DNA of 39,345 bases from Clostridiales bacterium (lineage in GTDB: Bacteria; Bacillota; Clostridia; Peptostreptococcales; Acidaminobacteraceae). Where the stretch lies: contig JAFGAC010000107.1 in NCBI GenBank assembly GCA_016933835.1, forward strand, positions 1 through 39,345, given 5' to 3'. Positions 17,364 to 26,045 of the stretch are shown here, in pieces. Position numbers and translations under genes: made by a program. The notes beneath the pieces are model-generated. The model ran no database searches. It had not been told where the DNA came from and saw nothing but the letters and a program-made list of their open reading frames with translations. The stretch's first letter is position 1, and the number at the start of each line of letters is the position of its first letter.

Positions 17364-17990
17364 ATGTCTAACAATAGAATATCAATGGCCGTAATCAGAA
17401 GGCTTCCAAAATATCACAGATATCTAAGAGAATTATTGGATAAAGGGATCAACAGAATTTCTTCGAAGGAATTGAGTGAAATTATCGGGTTCACTGCTTC
17501 TCAAATACGACAAGATCTGAACAACTTTGGGGGATTCGGTCAACAAGGTTATGGCTATAATGTTGAAGATCTATATAATGAAATAGGTCTTATTTTAGGA
17601 CTTACAAATACATACAGCACAGTTATAGTTGGTGCTGGTAATTTGGGGCAAGCATTAGCCAATTATAATTTTGGTACGCATGGTTTCAAACTTGAAGGCA
17701 TGTTTGATGTGAATCCTAAACTGATTGGTCTTAAGATAAGAGATATTGAAATAAAAGATATGGACTTATTGCAAGGCGAGATTAAAAATAAAAATATTGA
17801 TATCGCCTATATTTGTACTTCTAAAGATGCTGCGCAAGAAGTAGCAGATAGACTTGTAAAGTGCGGTGTAAAAGCGATTTGGAATTTTGCGCCAATTGAT
17901 CTTAAAATTGAAGATGAAAATATTATTGTTGAAAATGTTCATTTGATTGACAGTTTATTGACATTATCATATTTTTTAAAGGACCAATAA
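17364..17990 (+). CDS. rex: Redox-sensing transcriptional repressor Rex
   Basis: Dimeric repressor that senses the NADH/NAD+ ratio and controls fermentation and energy genes in Gram-positive bacteria. The protein has 208 residues. The winged helix is at the N-terminus ([10 protein letters not shown], then [28 protein letters not shown]) and the Rossmann domain starts with [31 protein letters not shown] provides a good binding site. A near-consensus promoter precedes it and a terminator follows, so it is transcribed alone. In B. subtilis rex also lies close to tsaD and ydiF. Confidence 0.97.
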   Translation: MSNNRISMAVIRRLPKYHRYLRELLDKGINRISSKELSEIIGFTASQIRQDLNNFGGFGQQGYGYNVEDLYNEIGLILGLTNTYSTVIVGAGNLGQALANYNFGTHGFKLEGMFDVNPKLIGLKIRDIEIKDMDLLQGEIKNKNIDIAYICTSKDAAQEVADRLVKCGVKAIWNFAPIDLKIEDENIIVENVHLIDSLLTLSYFLKDQ

Positions 17991-18013
17991 CCTATGTTAT
18001 TCATAGGTTTTTA
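17990..18013 (+). terminator. Terminator of rex
   Basis: ACCTATG / CATAGGT with a TTATT loop and a following TTTTATT; begins at the last base of the rex stop codon. Confidence 0.8.
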
Positions 18014-18064
18014 TTAACTTTAAAAATTTATAATAATAAAATCATGAAAAAGTGGAGGGATAAT

Positions 18065-19243
18065 ATGAGAGAAGTTGTAATTGTAAGTGCTGCTAGAACG
18101 GCAGTTGGATCATTTGGTGGTATGCTAAAAGACATTCAACCTCAAGAATTGGGCAAAATCGTAATTAAAGAAGCAATCAAGAGAGCGAATATAACACCTG
18201 ATATGGTGAATGAAGTTTATTTTGGAAGTGTATTGCAGGCTGGATATGGTCAAGGAATTGCAAGGCAATCTTCAATTGGTGCTGGAATTCCAGTAGAAGT
18301 GCCGGCTACAACTATCAACATGATTTGTGGATCAGGTCTAAAAACAGTTTCCTTGGCAGCTAATTCTATCGCAGTTGGCGAAAATGATATTATTATTGCT
18401 GGTGGAACTGAAAACATGTCTATGGCACCCTACCTCTTGAAAAATGCGCGATGGGGATATCGCATGGGTGAAGGTGAAATTTATGACGTTATGGTTAAAG
18501 ATGGTCTTTGGGATGTTTTTAATGATTATCATATGGGAATCACTGCTGAGAATATTGTAGAACAATGGAATTTAACAAGAGAAGAGCAAGATGAATTTTC
18601 TTACAACAGTCAAATAAAAGCTTTTAAAGCAAGAGAATCAGGAAGATTTGACGATGAAATTGTTCCTGTAGAAATACCACAAAGAAGAAAAGATCCGATA
18701 ATTTTCAACAAAGATGAGTACATTAAAGACGATGCGACTTTAGAAAAATTGATGAAGCTAAGACCTGCATTTAAAAAAGATGGATCCGTTACTGCAGGAA
18801 GTTCATCTGGAATTAATGATGGAGCTGCCGCATTGCTACTTATGAGTAAAGAAAAAGCTGAAGAACTTGGATTGGAAATTTTAGGAACTGTTATGAGTCA
18901 TGCTTCAGCGGGAGTTGATCCGAGTATTATGGGAACTGGACCAATTCCAGCAACAAAAAAAGCGTTGAAATTAGCGGGATTGACTGTCGATGATCTTGAT
19001 TTGGTAGAAGCAAATGAAGCCTTTGCAGCACAATCACTTGCTGTAATTAAAGATTTAGGATTGAATACTGATATTACTAATGTAAATGGTGGTGCAATAG
19101 CAATTGGTCATCCAATTGGTGCAAGTGGAGCAAGAATATTAGTGACTTTACTTTATGAAATGAAGAAAAGAGATTCGAAATATGGCTTGGCAACATTGTG
19201 TATCGGCGGTGGAATGGGCGAAGCTGTTATTATCAAGAGATAA
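18065..19243 (+). CDS. thlA: Acetyl-CoA C-acetyltransferase (thiolase)
   Basis: Condenses two acetyl-CoA to acetoacetyl-CoA, or the reverse, in butyrate-type fermentation or fatty acid breakdown. The protein is 392 residues. The acyl-accepting cysteine is C88 in [26 protein letters not shown] and the C-terminal CIGGGMGEA give the other catalytic residues. An upstream in-frame ATG at 18044 is disfavoured: GGAGGG at 18055-18060 places the start at 18065, giving [17 protein letters not shown]. None of the usual partners (hbd, crt, bcd-etf, CoA transferase) is in this window. A MarR-type regulator starts three bases after its stop. Confidence 0.95.
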   Translation: MREVVIVSAARTAVGSFGGMLKDIQPQELGKIVIKEAIKRANITPDMVNEVYFGSVLQAGYGQGIARQSSIGAGIPVEVPATTINMICGSGLKTVSLAANSIAVGENDIIIAGGTENMSMAPYLLKNARWGYRMGEGEIYDVMVKDGLWDVFNDYHMGITAENIVEQWNLTREEQDEFSYNSQIKAFKARESGRFDDEIVPVEIPQRRKDPIIFNKDEYIKDDATLEKLMKLRPAFKKDGSVTAGSSSGINDGAAALLLMSKEKAEELGLEILGTVMSHASAGVDPSIMGTGPIPATKKALKLAGLTVDDLDLVEANEAFAAQSLAVIKDLGLNTDITNVNGGAIAIGHPIGASGARILVTLLYEMKKRDSKYGLATLCIGGGMGEAVIIKR

Positions 19244-19245
19244 TA

Positions 19246-19692
19246 ATGGCAGTCTATTATGATGAAATTAAAATTCTGACTGAAAAACTTTTTCATAAAT
19301 TAATTCAATATTCTGCCATGAAATTTACTTATGAGAATAAAGAAATATATTTTATTGATTTAATCATCTTATCTGAAATCATGAGTAAAAATGAAATATC
19401 ATCAATGAATGAATGGATGGATTATTTTGAGATTAAAAGGATTGAAACGAAGAAATCAATTAATCGATTAATCAATAATAAATTTCTTACTAAAGAACAG
19501 AATTTGATGGATAAAAGAAAAGTTATGATCAATGTAACTGAAAAGGGTTTGGATGTTTTAAAAACATTTGATTATTCTGAAGAAAGCTATTTGAATTTTA
19601 TCTTAAGAGATATGACAGTAAATGAAGAAAAAACAATATTGAAGTTTTTAAGCAAGTTAAATCAATTGACTGTAGATAAATATAAAAAATAA
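19246..19692 (+). CDS. MarR-like winged helix transcriptional regulator
   Basis: Protein of 148 residues. The centre has helix-turn-helix-like sequence (EIKRIETKKSINRLINNKFLTKEQ) followed by the wing with the MarR-family pattern DKRKVMINVTEKGLDVL. N- and C-terminal helices would form the dimer interface. An open frame reaches back into thlA to 19198, but the ATG at 19246, three bases after the thlA stop, is the likely start; the binding site (AAGAGA) is weak, suggesting translational coupling with thlA. It may regulate thlA or an unlinked gene; its ligand is unknown. Confidence 0.75.
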   Translation: MAVYYDEIKILTEKLFHKLIQYSAMKFTYENKEIYFIDLIILSEIMSKNEISSMNEWMDYFEIKRIETKKSINRLINNKFLTKEQNLMDKRKVMINVTEKGLDVLKTFDYSEESYLNFILRDMTVNEEKTILKFLSKLNQLTVDKYKK

Positions 19693-19718
19693 CCCCTTGA
19701 AATTATTCAAGGGGTATT
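19692..19718 (+). terminator. Terminator between the MarR gene and the convergent ferredoxin gene
   Basis: Perfect 10-bp stem ACCCCTTGAA / TTCAAGGGGT with an ATTA loop, overlapping the stop codon. T or A runs on both sides are short, so it could act in both directions. Confidence 0.75.
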
Positions 19719-19724
19719 TCTAAC

Positions 19725-19907
<183 letters not shown>

Positions 19908-19994
19908 TTATATTTCATTTAGCATTTAAATTATATATAATAATCTTATTAATAACAATGATAAATTGAGTAAAATAGAGGATTTGAGGGTAAA

Positions 19995-20013
19995 ATATAA
20001 TGATTCTCATTTT
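19995..20013. promoter_or_regulatory. Fur-box-like operator overlapping a -10 element
   Basis: Read on the minus strand, AAAATGAGAATCATTATAT agrees with the 19-base Fur consensus at 15 positions and with the 7-1-7 form at 12 of 14. On the plus strand it overlaps TATAAT (19996-20001), a possible -10 of the gene at 20034. PerR boxes are similar (11 of 14), so the regulator is not certain. Confidence 0.45.
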
Positions 20014-20033
20014 AAATAGAAGGGGTGATAATT

Positions 20034-20846
20034 ATTAAAGTATATGCATTGGTTGGATCAAGCGGAACAGGTAAAAGCTATAAAGCGCTTAATATAGCAA
20101 AATTGAAGGATATTGAATACATAATAGATGATGGGATATTGATTTCACACAGTAAAAAAATCGGAGGATTTTCAGCAAAAAAAGAATCGACCAAAATGGC
20201 AGCTGTTAAACGTGCAATATTTCATTTTTCTGATCATAGAGAAGAAATGAAGTCGCTTATTGAAAAAGAGCAACCTGAAAGTTTATTGATAATTGGCACT
20301 TCCAATAAAATGGTGAAGCAAATAGCTGATAATTTAGGAATTTCTCCTATTGATCATATCTATCAAATTGAGGATGTGTCAAGTGCTGATGAGATAAATA
20401 AGGCATTGCTAAGCAGAAGAAAAGATGGGAAACATGTTATCCCTCTTCCTACAGTTGAAGTTAAAAAAGACTTCTCGGGTTATTTCATGGACAAGTTGAA
20501 GATATTAGTGAAAAAAAAAGGCAGCAAATCAGAAATAGCTGAAAAAACAATTATTAGACCGACTTTTAGTTATATAGGGCATTATTCAATATCGATGAAA
20601 GCTTTACTTCAAATTATTTCCTTCAGTTTATATGGCAATCCAGGTGTTTTTAGATTTATAAAAGGTCGAATTATAGAGGATTACGATGGAATTGCAATTA
20701 TTTGTGAAGTAAGCGTGACAGATATACATCACCTTCTTGAACTTGGAAGAGAGGTTCAAAAACTAATAAAGAGAAACGTTGAAGATATGACAGGTCTAAA
20801 TGTTAAAAATGTGCAAGTAAATATTAGAAATATTAATATATTATAA
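20034..20846 (+). CDS. P-loop ATPase fused to a C-terminal Asp23/Gls24-like domain; possible AUU start
   Basis: The N-terminal half has a Walker A motif (VGSSGTGKSYKA) in a small nucleotide-binding fold; the last 70 or so residues (GIAIICEVSVTDIHHLLELG, then VEDMTGLNVKNVQVNIRNI) resemble the Asp23/Gls24 envelope-stress domain. No membrane segment is visible. The function is unknown; an ATP-dependent envelope or cell-wall role is inference. The frame is open from GTG 20025, but that GTG is part of the binding site GGGGTGAT (20022-20029). ATT at 20034, eight bases after its core, gives MKVYALVGSSGTGKS, a natural P-loop N-terminus of a 270-residue protein. No ATG is available before the P-loop; TTG 20049 is the only other candidate and falls inside the first strand. 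Confidence 0.7.
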   Translation: MKVYALVGSSGTGKSYKALNIAKLKDIEYIIDDGILISHSKKIGGFSAKKESTKMAAVKRAIFHFSDHREEMKSLIEKEQPESLLIIGTSNKMVKQIADNLGISPIDHIYQIEDVSSADEINKALLSRRKDGKHVIPLPTVEVKKDFSGYFMDKLKILVKKKGSKSEIAEKTIIRPTFSYIGHYSISMKALLQIISFSLYGNPGVFRFIKGRIIEDYDGIAIICEVSVTDIHHLLELGREVQKLIKRNVEDMTGLNVKNVQVNIRNINIL

Positions 20847-20857
20847 CGTTTTCTCGC

Positions 20858-20885
20858 TTTACAATCACGGTATATATGTTATAAT
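20858..20885 (+). promoter_or_regulatory. Promoter of glutamate dehydrogenase
   Basis: TTTACA (20858-20863), 16-base spacer, TATAAT (20880-20885) preceded by TGT, an extended -10. Confidence 0.8.
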
Positions 20886-20895
20886 TTAAACGGAT

Positions 20896-20913
20896 TTAAT
20901 AAATATTTAACAA
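20896..20913. promoter_or_regulatory. Possible Rex operator in the gdh leader
   Basis: TTAATAA-ATAT-TTAACAA matches the clostridial Rex operator TTGTTAA-N4-TTAACAA at 12 of 14 positions and lies just after the predicted transcription start. Such matches are easily found by chance in AT-rich DNA. Confidence 0.3.
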
Positions 20914-20946
20914 TCTACAAAAAATGAAAAAAAGGAGATATGCCTG

Positions 20947-22287
20947 ATGGAGTACATTAAAAAAGTATTAGAAGAAGTAAAAGCTCGTAATGCAAATGAA
21001 TCAGAATTTTTACAAGCAGTTGAAGAAGTTTTTGAATCTTTGGAGCCAGTTATGAAAATGCATCCTGAATGGGTGGAAGCAAATATTCTTGGTAGAATTA
21101 CTGAGCCAGAAAGACAAATCATTTTTAGAGTACCTTGGGTTGATGATAATGGAAATATTCAAGTCAACAGAGGGTTTAGAGTACAATTTAATGGAGCGAT
21201 TGGACCATACAAAGGTGGACTTCGTTTTCATAAATCAGTATATATTGGAATTATCAAATTTTTAGGATTCGAGCAGATATTTAAAAACTCTTTAACTGGT
21301 TTACCTATTGGTGGTGGCAAGGGTGGTTCTGACTTTGATCCAAGAGGAAAATCAGATGGAGAAGTTATGAGATTTTGTCAAAGTTTCATGACAGAATTAT
21401 ATAGACATATAGGACCAGATGTTGATGTACCTGCAGGAGATATTGGTGTTGGTGGAAGAGAAATCGGATACCTTTATGGACAGTACAGAAGAATTAGAGG
21501 AGCATTTGAGAATGGTGTCTTGACTGGTAAAGGTTTGACTTACGGTGGATCATTAATAAGACCTGAAGCTACAGGATATGGTATCACTTATTTCACTAGA
21601 GAAATTTTAAGTGCGCATGGTGAGACATTAGAAGGCAAAACTGTTGCATTATCAGGATTTGGAAATGTAACATGGGGAACTGCAAAGAAATTGACTGAAC
21701 TAGGTGCTAAAGTTGTTACTATTTCAGGACCAGATGGTTATGTATATGATGCTGCAGGTGTTTCAGGTGAGAAAATTGATTTCTTGGTTGAATTGAGAAA
21801 TAGCGGCAAAGATATGGTTAAGCCATATGCTGAAAAATTTGGTGCAGATTATTTCCCTGGTGAAAAGCCTTGGGGCGTTAAAGCTGATATCGTGATTCCA
21901 TGTGCAACTCAAAATGAAGTTCATTTAGAGGATGCGAAAAAAATAGTAGCTAATGGCGTAAAATTCTTTACTGAAGGATCTAATATGCCGACTACAAATG
22001 AAGCTGTTTCTTACTTGATGGAAAATGGTGTAATCGTTGGTCCTGCTAAAGCAGCCAATGCAGGTGGCGTTGCTACTTCAGCACTTGAAATGTCTCAAAA
22101 TTCTATGAGATATTCATGGACAGCAGAGGAAGTAGATGCTAAATTACAACAAATTATGAAAACAATTCATACAAATTCACAAGAAGCTTCTGAGAAGTAT
22201 GGATTAGGATATAACTTGGTTGCTGGAGCTAATATTGCTGGCTTCGTTAAAGTAGCTGAAGCAATGTTCCAACAAGGAAATTACTAA
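20947..22287 (+). CDS. gdhA: Glutamate dehydrogenase
   Basis: Interconverts glutamate and 2-oxoglutarate plus ammonia; in amino-acid-fermenting anaerobes it commonly works in the catabolic direction. The protein has 446 residues, the size of the hexameric NADP-type or clostridial enzymes. The substrate lysines are in GPYKGGLRFH and PIGGGKGGSDFDPRGKSD, the catalytic Asp region in DVDVPAGDIGVGGREI, and the dinucleotide fold in VALSGFGNVTWGTAKKL. AAGGAG precedes the ATG by about nine bases; another ATG at 20940 is out of frame. Cofactor preference cannot be settled by eye. The gene is a single unit with a strong promoter and terminator. Confidence 0.96.
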   Translation: MEYIKKVLEEVKARNANESEFLQAVEEVFESLEPVMKMHPEWVEANILGRITEPERQIIFRVPWVDDNGNIQVNRGFRVQFNGAIGPYKGGLRFHKSVYIGIIKFLGFEQIFKNSLTGLPIGGGKGGSDFDPRGKSDGEVMRFCQSFMTELYRHIGPDVDVPAGDIGVGGREIGYLYGQYRRIRGAFENGVLTGKGLTYGGSLIRPEATGYGITYFTREILSAHGETLEGKTVALSGFGNVTWGTAKKLTELGAKVVTISGPDGYVYDAAGVSGEKIDFLVELRNSGKDMVKPYAEKFGADYFPGEKPWGVKADIVIPCATQNEVHLEDAKKIVANGVKFFTEGSNMPTTNEAVSYLMENGVIVGPAKAANAGGVATSALEMSQNSMRYSWTAEEVDAKLQQIMKTIHTNSQEASEKYGLGYNLVAGANIAGFVKVAEAMFQQGNY

Positions 22288-22300
22288 TAGATAAAGACAG

Positions 22301-22337
22301 AGGGATAGGTTTAATTTTAAACCTATCCCTTTTTTTT
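22301..22337 (+). terminator. Terminator of glutamate dehydrogenase
   Basis: AGGGATAGGTTTAA / TTAAACCTATCCCT, a 14-bp perfect repeat around TT, followed by TTTTTTT. Confidence 0.92.
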
Positions 22338-22348
22338 AAAAATAATTT

Positions 22349-23551
22349 TTAATTAATTTTCTTGATAAGAATATAGGAGATTATAAAACTGATTACTGCC
22401 AAAAAGAACATTGTGCCAAAGCCAAGCAAATCTACAAAAAATCCCATAATAAGGGGTCCGATTATTGCTGCGAGGCTAGAAGCAAAATAATAGAGGCCTG
22501 TATAGGTTCCAATTTCTTCTTCAGGTGCTTGTGAGATAATCAATGGATATGAATTGATATTAATCAGAGCCCATCCTATACCACCGGTGGCAAAGAAAAA
22601 CATCATCGCGTGATTGTAATTAAGTCCAAATAAACTGAAATCGGTTCTAATAAAAGATAAAATTAAAAAGCTGATAATTAAAGCGATCAATCCAAATTGT
22701 ATCGTTTTTTTCTTTCCGAGTTTTGTACCTATATAGCCACTTGGTATGGCGAATATCAAGAAAAACAAGGCGAAGAATAGAATAATGAAAGTGCCTATTT
22801 TTACTGATGCGCCTAAATACAAAACAGTATAGTTGCTGAAAGTTGCCAAAACCCCTTGATAACCTAAAAACCATGTGAATATGGCACCAAGTATGTAAAA
22901 AGAATTATAGTTCCCAGAATTTTTAATTTCTTTTAACGAATGTATAATGCTGATTTTATCTTCTCTGGCAATTGAACCTTTCACTGGTTCTTTAATGAAA
23001 AAATAAAGCAGAATCAATGATACAACTATTAGTACGCTAGCAATGAGAAAAGGAAGACTTTTACTTTTCTCGTATAGAACAGCACCAATGCTGAAAACTA
23101 AAACAGATGCAAGTCCACCCATAAAATTGATAATGCCATTTGCCTTTGATCTTTCATTTTCAGGTGTAATGTCAGGCATAAGTGCTATAGTTGGCGCTCT
23201 GTAAATCGCCATTGATAAATTAAGAAAAAATATGACAGCTATTAGATATATGAAGGAATTAAAATGTGGCAGCAATGTAAAAAAAACAGCTGATAGTGGA
23301 ATGCCAATAATTAGATAGGGCATCCGACGACCCAATTTCGAATTCGTACGGTCACTTAAAGCAGCAAAATATGGAATTAATGAGACGGCTAATATATTAT
23401 CAAAAGTCATAATGGTGTTGATTTTAAATTGAGAATCTATGTAAGTTCGTAAAAATAGTGGGACATAAAAATCGTATAGTTGCCATACCAAACTTATTGA
23501 AAAAAAACCAAGACCAAGCAAAAAAATCTTTCGGTAATTAAACGTTTTCAT
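22349..23551 (-). CDS. MFS transporter (SLC45/GPH-like)
   Basis: Integral membrane carrier of 400 residues with about twelve hydrophobic segments. The loop after the second helix reads LSDRTNSKLGRRMPYLI, the MFS signature in the form seen in SLC45 and GPH-type sugar carriers. The C-terminal half repeats the fold (FAIPSGYIGTKLGKKKTIQFG). AAGGAG precedes the ATG. It begins 18 bases after the plsY stop on the same strand, so the two are probably co-transcribed. A sugar or sugar-like substrate with H+ or Na+ is suggested by likeness only. Confidence 0.82.
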   Translation of the reverse strand: MKTFNYRKIFLLGLGFFSISLVWQLYDFYVPLFLRTYIDSQFKINTIMTFDNILAVSLIPYFAALSDRTNSKLGRRMPYLIIGIPLSAVFFTLLPHFNSFIYLIAVIFFLNLSMAIYRAPTIALMPDITPENERSKANGIINFMGGLASVLVFSIGAVLYEKSKSLPFLIASVLIVVSLILLYFFIKEPVKGSIAREDKISIIHSLKEIKNSGNYNSFYILGAIFTWFLGYQGVLATFSNYTVLYLGASVKIGTFIILFFALFFLIFAIPSGYIGTKLGKKKTIQFGLIALIISFLILSFIRTDFSLFGLNYNHAMMFFFATGGIGWALININSYPLIISQAPEEEIGTYTGLYYFASSLAAIIGPLIMGFFVDLLGFGTMFFLAVISFIISYILIKKIN

Positions 23552-23569
23552 ATTGATCTCCTTTTTAAT

Positions 23570-24175
23570 TTATTTTTTTAATTTTTTTAATGCTTCCCGC
23601 AAACCTTTATCTTTTCCGAGTTTTAAGTTATGAATATTGATCATGTGTTTATACAATCCAATTATGGCAATAAGAATACTGATAAAAAACGTTATTACGG
23701 GCGCTTTATATATCAGGAGAATGAATGGAAAAATAAAAAACATACTTAGAGAACCTACAAAAACATGATTTGAGATAAAAGCAACAAATATAAAAAGCAA
23801 ATTCATAAAGAGCCCTAATTTTAAATCGAGTGCATACATAAAACCGATGAATGAAGCCGCGCCTTTACCTCCTTTGAAGTCAAAAGGAAGAGGGAAAATA
23901 TGACCTAAAAATACGCCGAAGCCCATGAAAAATGTATTTGTAAATGATGCATTAAAAAATATTTTTGCAATCGTTAAAGGGATGAAGGCTTTTAAAATAT
24001 CAATGAGTGCCACTGCAATTCCATATCGCCATCCCATCACATCAGTAACGTTTGAAGCGCCGGCGTTACCACTGCCTTTTTCTCTGATATCAAATTTACC
24101 GACATTCTTGCTGATTATCAATGCGCCTTCAATCCATCCAAATAAATATCCAATGGTTAAATGTAAAAAAGACAT
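23570..24175 (-). CDS. plsY: PlsY-type glycerol-3-phosphate acyltransferase
   Basis: Membrane enzyme that acylates sn-glycerol 3-phosphate from acyl-phosphate in phospholipid synthesis. The 201-residue protein has several transmembrane helices and the PlsY motifs: REKGSGNAGASNV (residues about 32-44) and GHIFPLPFDFKGGKGAASF (about 91-109). The spacing fits the family. The usual IPSGYL-type start region is altered (LFGWIEGALIIS), so it may be a diverged second PlsY copy rather than the essential one. GGAG lies eight bases before the ATG. It is divergent from the PucR-type gene and upstream of the MFS gene. Confidence 0.85.
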   Translation of the reverse strand: MSFLHLTIGYLFGWIEGALIISKNVGKFDIREKGSGNAGASNVTDVMGWRYGIAVALIDILKAFIPLTIAKIFFNASFTNTFFMGFGVFLGHIFPLPFDFKGGKGAASFIGFMYALDLKLGLFMNLLFIFVAFISNHVFVGSLSMFFIFPFILLIYKAPVITFFISILIAIIGLYKHMINIHNLKLGKDKGLREALKKLKK

Positions 24176-24263
24176 TAAATCATCTCCTTAGAAACATTTT
24201 ACCATAATTCCAACTAAAATTTACTTGTATATTGGGGTAAATATGATGAAATTTTATTAAACA

Positions 24264-24292
24264 TTTACAAAAGGGTGTATAGTTTATATAAT
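24264..24292 (+). promoter_or_regulatory. Promoter of the PucR-type regulator
   Basis: TTTACA (24264-24269) and TATAAT (24287-24292) with a 17-base spacer. The -10 covers an in-frame TTG at 24292, which therefore cannot be the start codon. Confidence 0.8.
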
Positions 24293-24315
24293 TGTATTTA
24301 AGAAAGAAGATGATT

Positions 24316-25935
24316 ATGGATATGAAAGAGACTTTGAAATTATCAATTGAAGATATTTTAAATTTGAAAGAAATGCAAAATACCGTCGTGCTTTCTGGAT
24401 TTGACCAATTAGATAAAAAAGTAAATAAAATAAATATAATAGTGGATCCCGATATTAAAATTTGGATTAATTCAGAAGATTTTTTACTTAGTACTTCATT
24501 TTTCTACAAAGCAATGAGTATTGATGAACAAATCAATTTTATCAAATTACTGATTAAAGAGAATGTATCTTGTTTGGGAGTGAAATTTTCACCACATTTT
24601 GAACAATTAGAGCAAAAAGTTCTAGAGTTTGCTGAAAAAGAAAAATTTGTAATCATGAAGATAGATTATAATGTCTCTTTTACAAATATTATAGCTTCAA
24701 TTTATGATGCCCTTTTTGTCAGACAGATGGATGTAATCAATAAAATTACAAAGGTTCATGATGAAGCAATGGATTTATTGCTTGAAGGCGGAAATATTTT
24801 TGATATTATCAATACTCTGGAAAACGAAACTAAAAGCCGGGTATTTGTCGTTGATAATTATTATGACAAATATTATCACAGCAATAGAAAGGATAGCGAA
24901 GTATTCATTAAAAGTGCTAATACTTTTAGTCACAACAATAGATTGGGAGAAATATCAAAAGGTGTTTTAAAAACTGTATCTATAGGCAGTACTATTTATA
25001 ATAGATATGTTTTTCCTCTTAGAGTTAAGAATGAAATTTATGGTTATATTATTTCATTCATTGAAGATGCTTATTATATTAATATGAGTATTCAGTTGAT
25101 TGAATCTGTAGCTACGGTTATTTCCTTATATTTTTTCAATCAATTATCACTCGAAGAAGTTGAAATAAGCTATAGAAGTGAGTTTTTAGAAAATTTGTTT
25201 TCTGAAGACCAAAATAGAATCAATAAAGCCATTGATCGATCGATTTTCTTTAATATGTCTAAAGAAGGCAGTTATCAGGTAGCTCAATTTATTTTTGATA
25301 AAGATATCAATGAAAACCAACAAATTTTCAAACATCTTCATAGAATAAAATCATATATAAGTAATTTTGAACAAGCAAATGTATTAGCTGTTGTAAATAA
25401 TAGAATAAATCTACTATACAAATTCGATAAACACACACAAGGTAATTTAATTGATAAATTTTCGAATAAAGGTAATTTCGAACAAAATTATCAAGTAGTC
25501 TTTGGTAGAAAGGTCAATCAATTATCCGACGTCAATAGAAGTTATCAAGATTGCAAAAAAATTGCTAACAATCCAGGTATATTATTAGATAACTATATAG
25601 TCAATTATGAGAATTTAGGTGTATATAGACTTTTGATAAATGAGCATATTTCTGATGAAATAGTTGATTTTTATAATATGAATTTAAAGGATTTAGTTGA
25701 TTATGATGAAAAAAGAGGAACAAATTTGGTAGAGACACTAGAAGCCTATTTTATAAGTAATGGTAATTTAAGGAAAATGTCAGAAATATTGTTTACACAT
25801 TACAATACTATATTGTATAGAATGGAAAGAATTGAAACAATAACGAACAAGAAAATTGACAATGAAGATGACAGATTCAACTTGCATACATCGCTTAAAA
25901 TATTAAAATTATTATCACAACATAAAGATGCATAA
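24316..25935 (+). CDS. PucR family transcriptional regulator
   Basis: Regulator of 539 residues. The N-terminal PucR domain (about residues 8-125) begins LSIEDILNLKEMQNTVVLSG; the middle is GAF-like; the C-terminal helix-turn-helix (about residues 475-535) has GNLRKMSEILFTHYNTILYRMERIE split over two helices, the typical PucR/CdaR DNA-binding end. AAGAAGATGAT at 24304-24314 resembles AAGGAGGTGAT and supports ATG 24316; ATG 24322 is an alternative. PucR-type proteins control purine catabolism in B. subtilis and other pathways elsewhere. The following gene is a purine permease, which makes purine control plausible, though a terminator separates the two. Confidence 0.88.
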   Translation: MDMKETLKLSIEDILNLKEMQNTVVLSGFDQLDKKVNKINIIVDPDIKIWINSEDFLLSTSFFYKAMSIDEQINFIKLLIKENVSCLGVKFSPHFEQLEQKVLEFAEKEKFVIMKIDYNVSFTNIIASIYDALFVRQMDVINKITKVHDEAMDLLLEGGNIFDIINTLENETKSRVFVVDNYYDKYYHSNRKDSEVFIKSANTFSHNNRLGEISKGVLKTVSIGSTIYNRYVFPLRVKNEIYGYIISFIEDAYYINMSIQLIESVATVISLYFFNQLSLEEVEISYRSEFLENLFSEDQNRINKAIDRSIFFNMSKEGSYQVAQFIFDKDINENQQIFKHLHRIKSYISNFEQANVLAVVNNRINLLYKFDKHTQGNLIDKFSNKGNFEQNYQVVFGRKVNQLSDVNRSYQDCKKIANNPGILLDNYIVNYENLGVYRLLINEHISDEIVDFYNMNLKDLVDYDEKRGTNLVETLEAYFISNGNLRKMSEILFTHYNTILYRMERIETITNKKIDNEDDRFNLHTSLKILKLLSQHKDA

Positions 25936-25959
25936 TTATGCATCTTTTGATTTTTTTTT
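25924..25959 (+). terminator. Terminator after the PucR-type gene
   Basis: AAAGATGCATAA / TTATGCATCTTT, a perfect 24-base palindrome, followed by TGA and nine T residues. The arm contains the stop codon. Confidence 0.88.
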
Positions 25960-26045
25960 ATTAAAGTTTAATAAATTGATTTAATTATGCTAAAATAAGA
26001 TTAGTGGACTTTTGTTCATAAATTACATAACATAGGAGGGTATTT

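Noticed and set aside
18009-18035. Possible Rex operator between rex and the thiolase gene
   Set aside because: TTATTAA resembles one half-site but the second half does not match.
25960-26045. Purine riboswitch upstream of the purine permease
   Set aside because: The leader lacks the GTTTCTAC core and any P1/P2/P3 pairing pattern.
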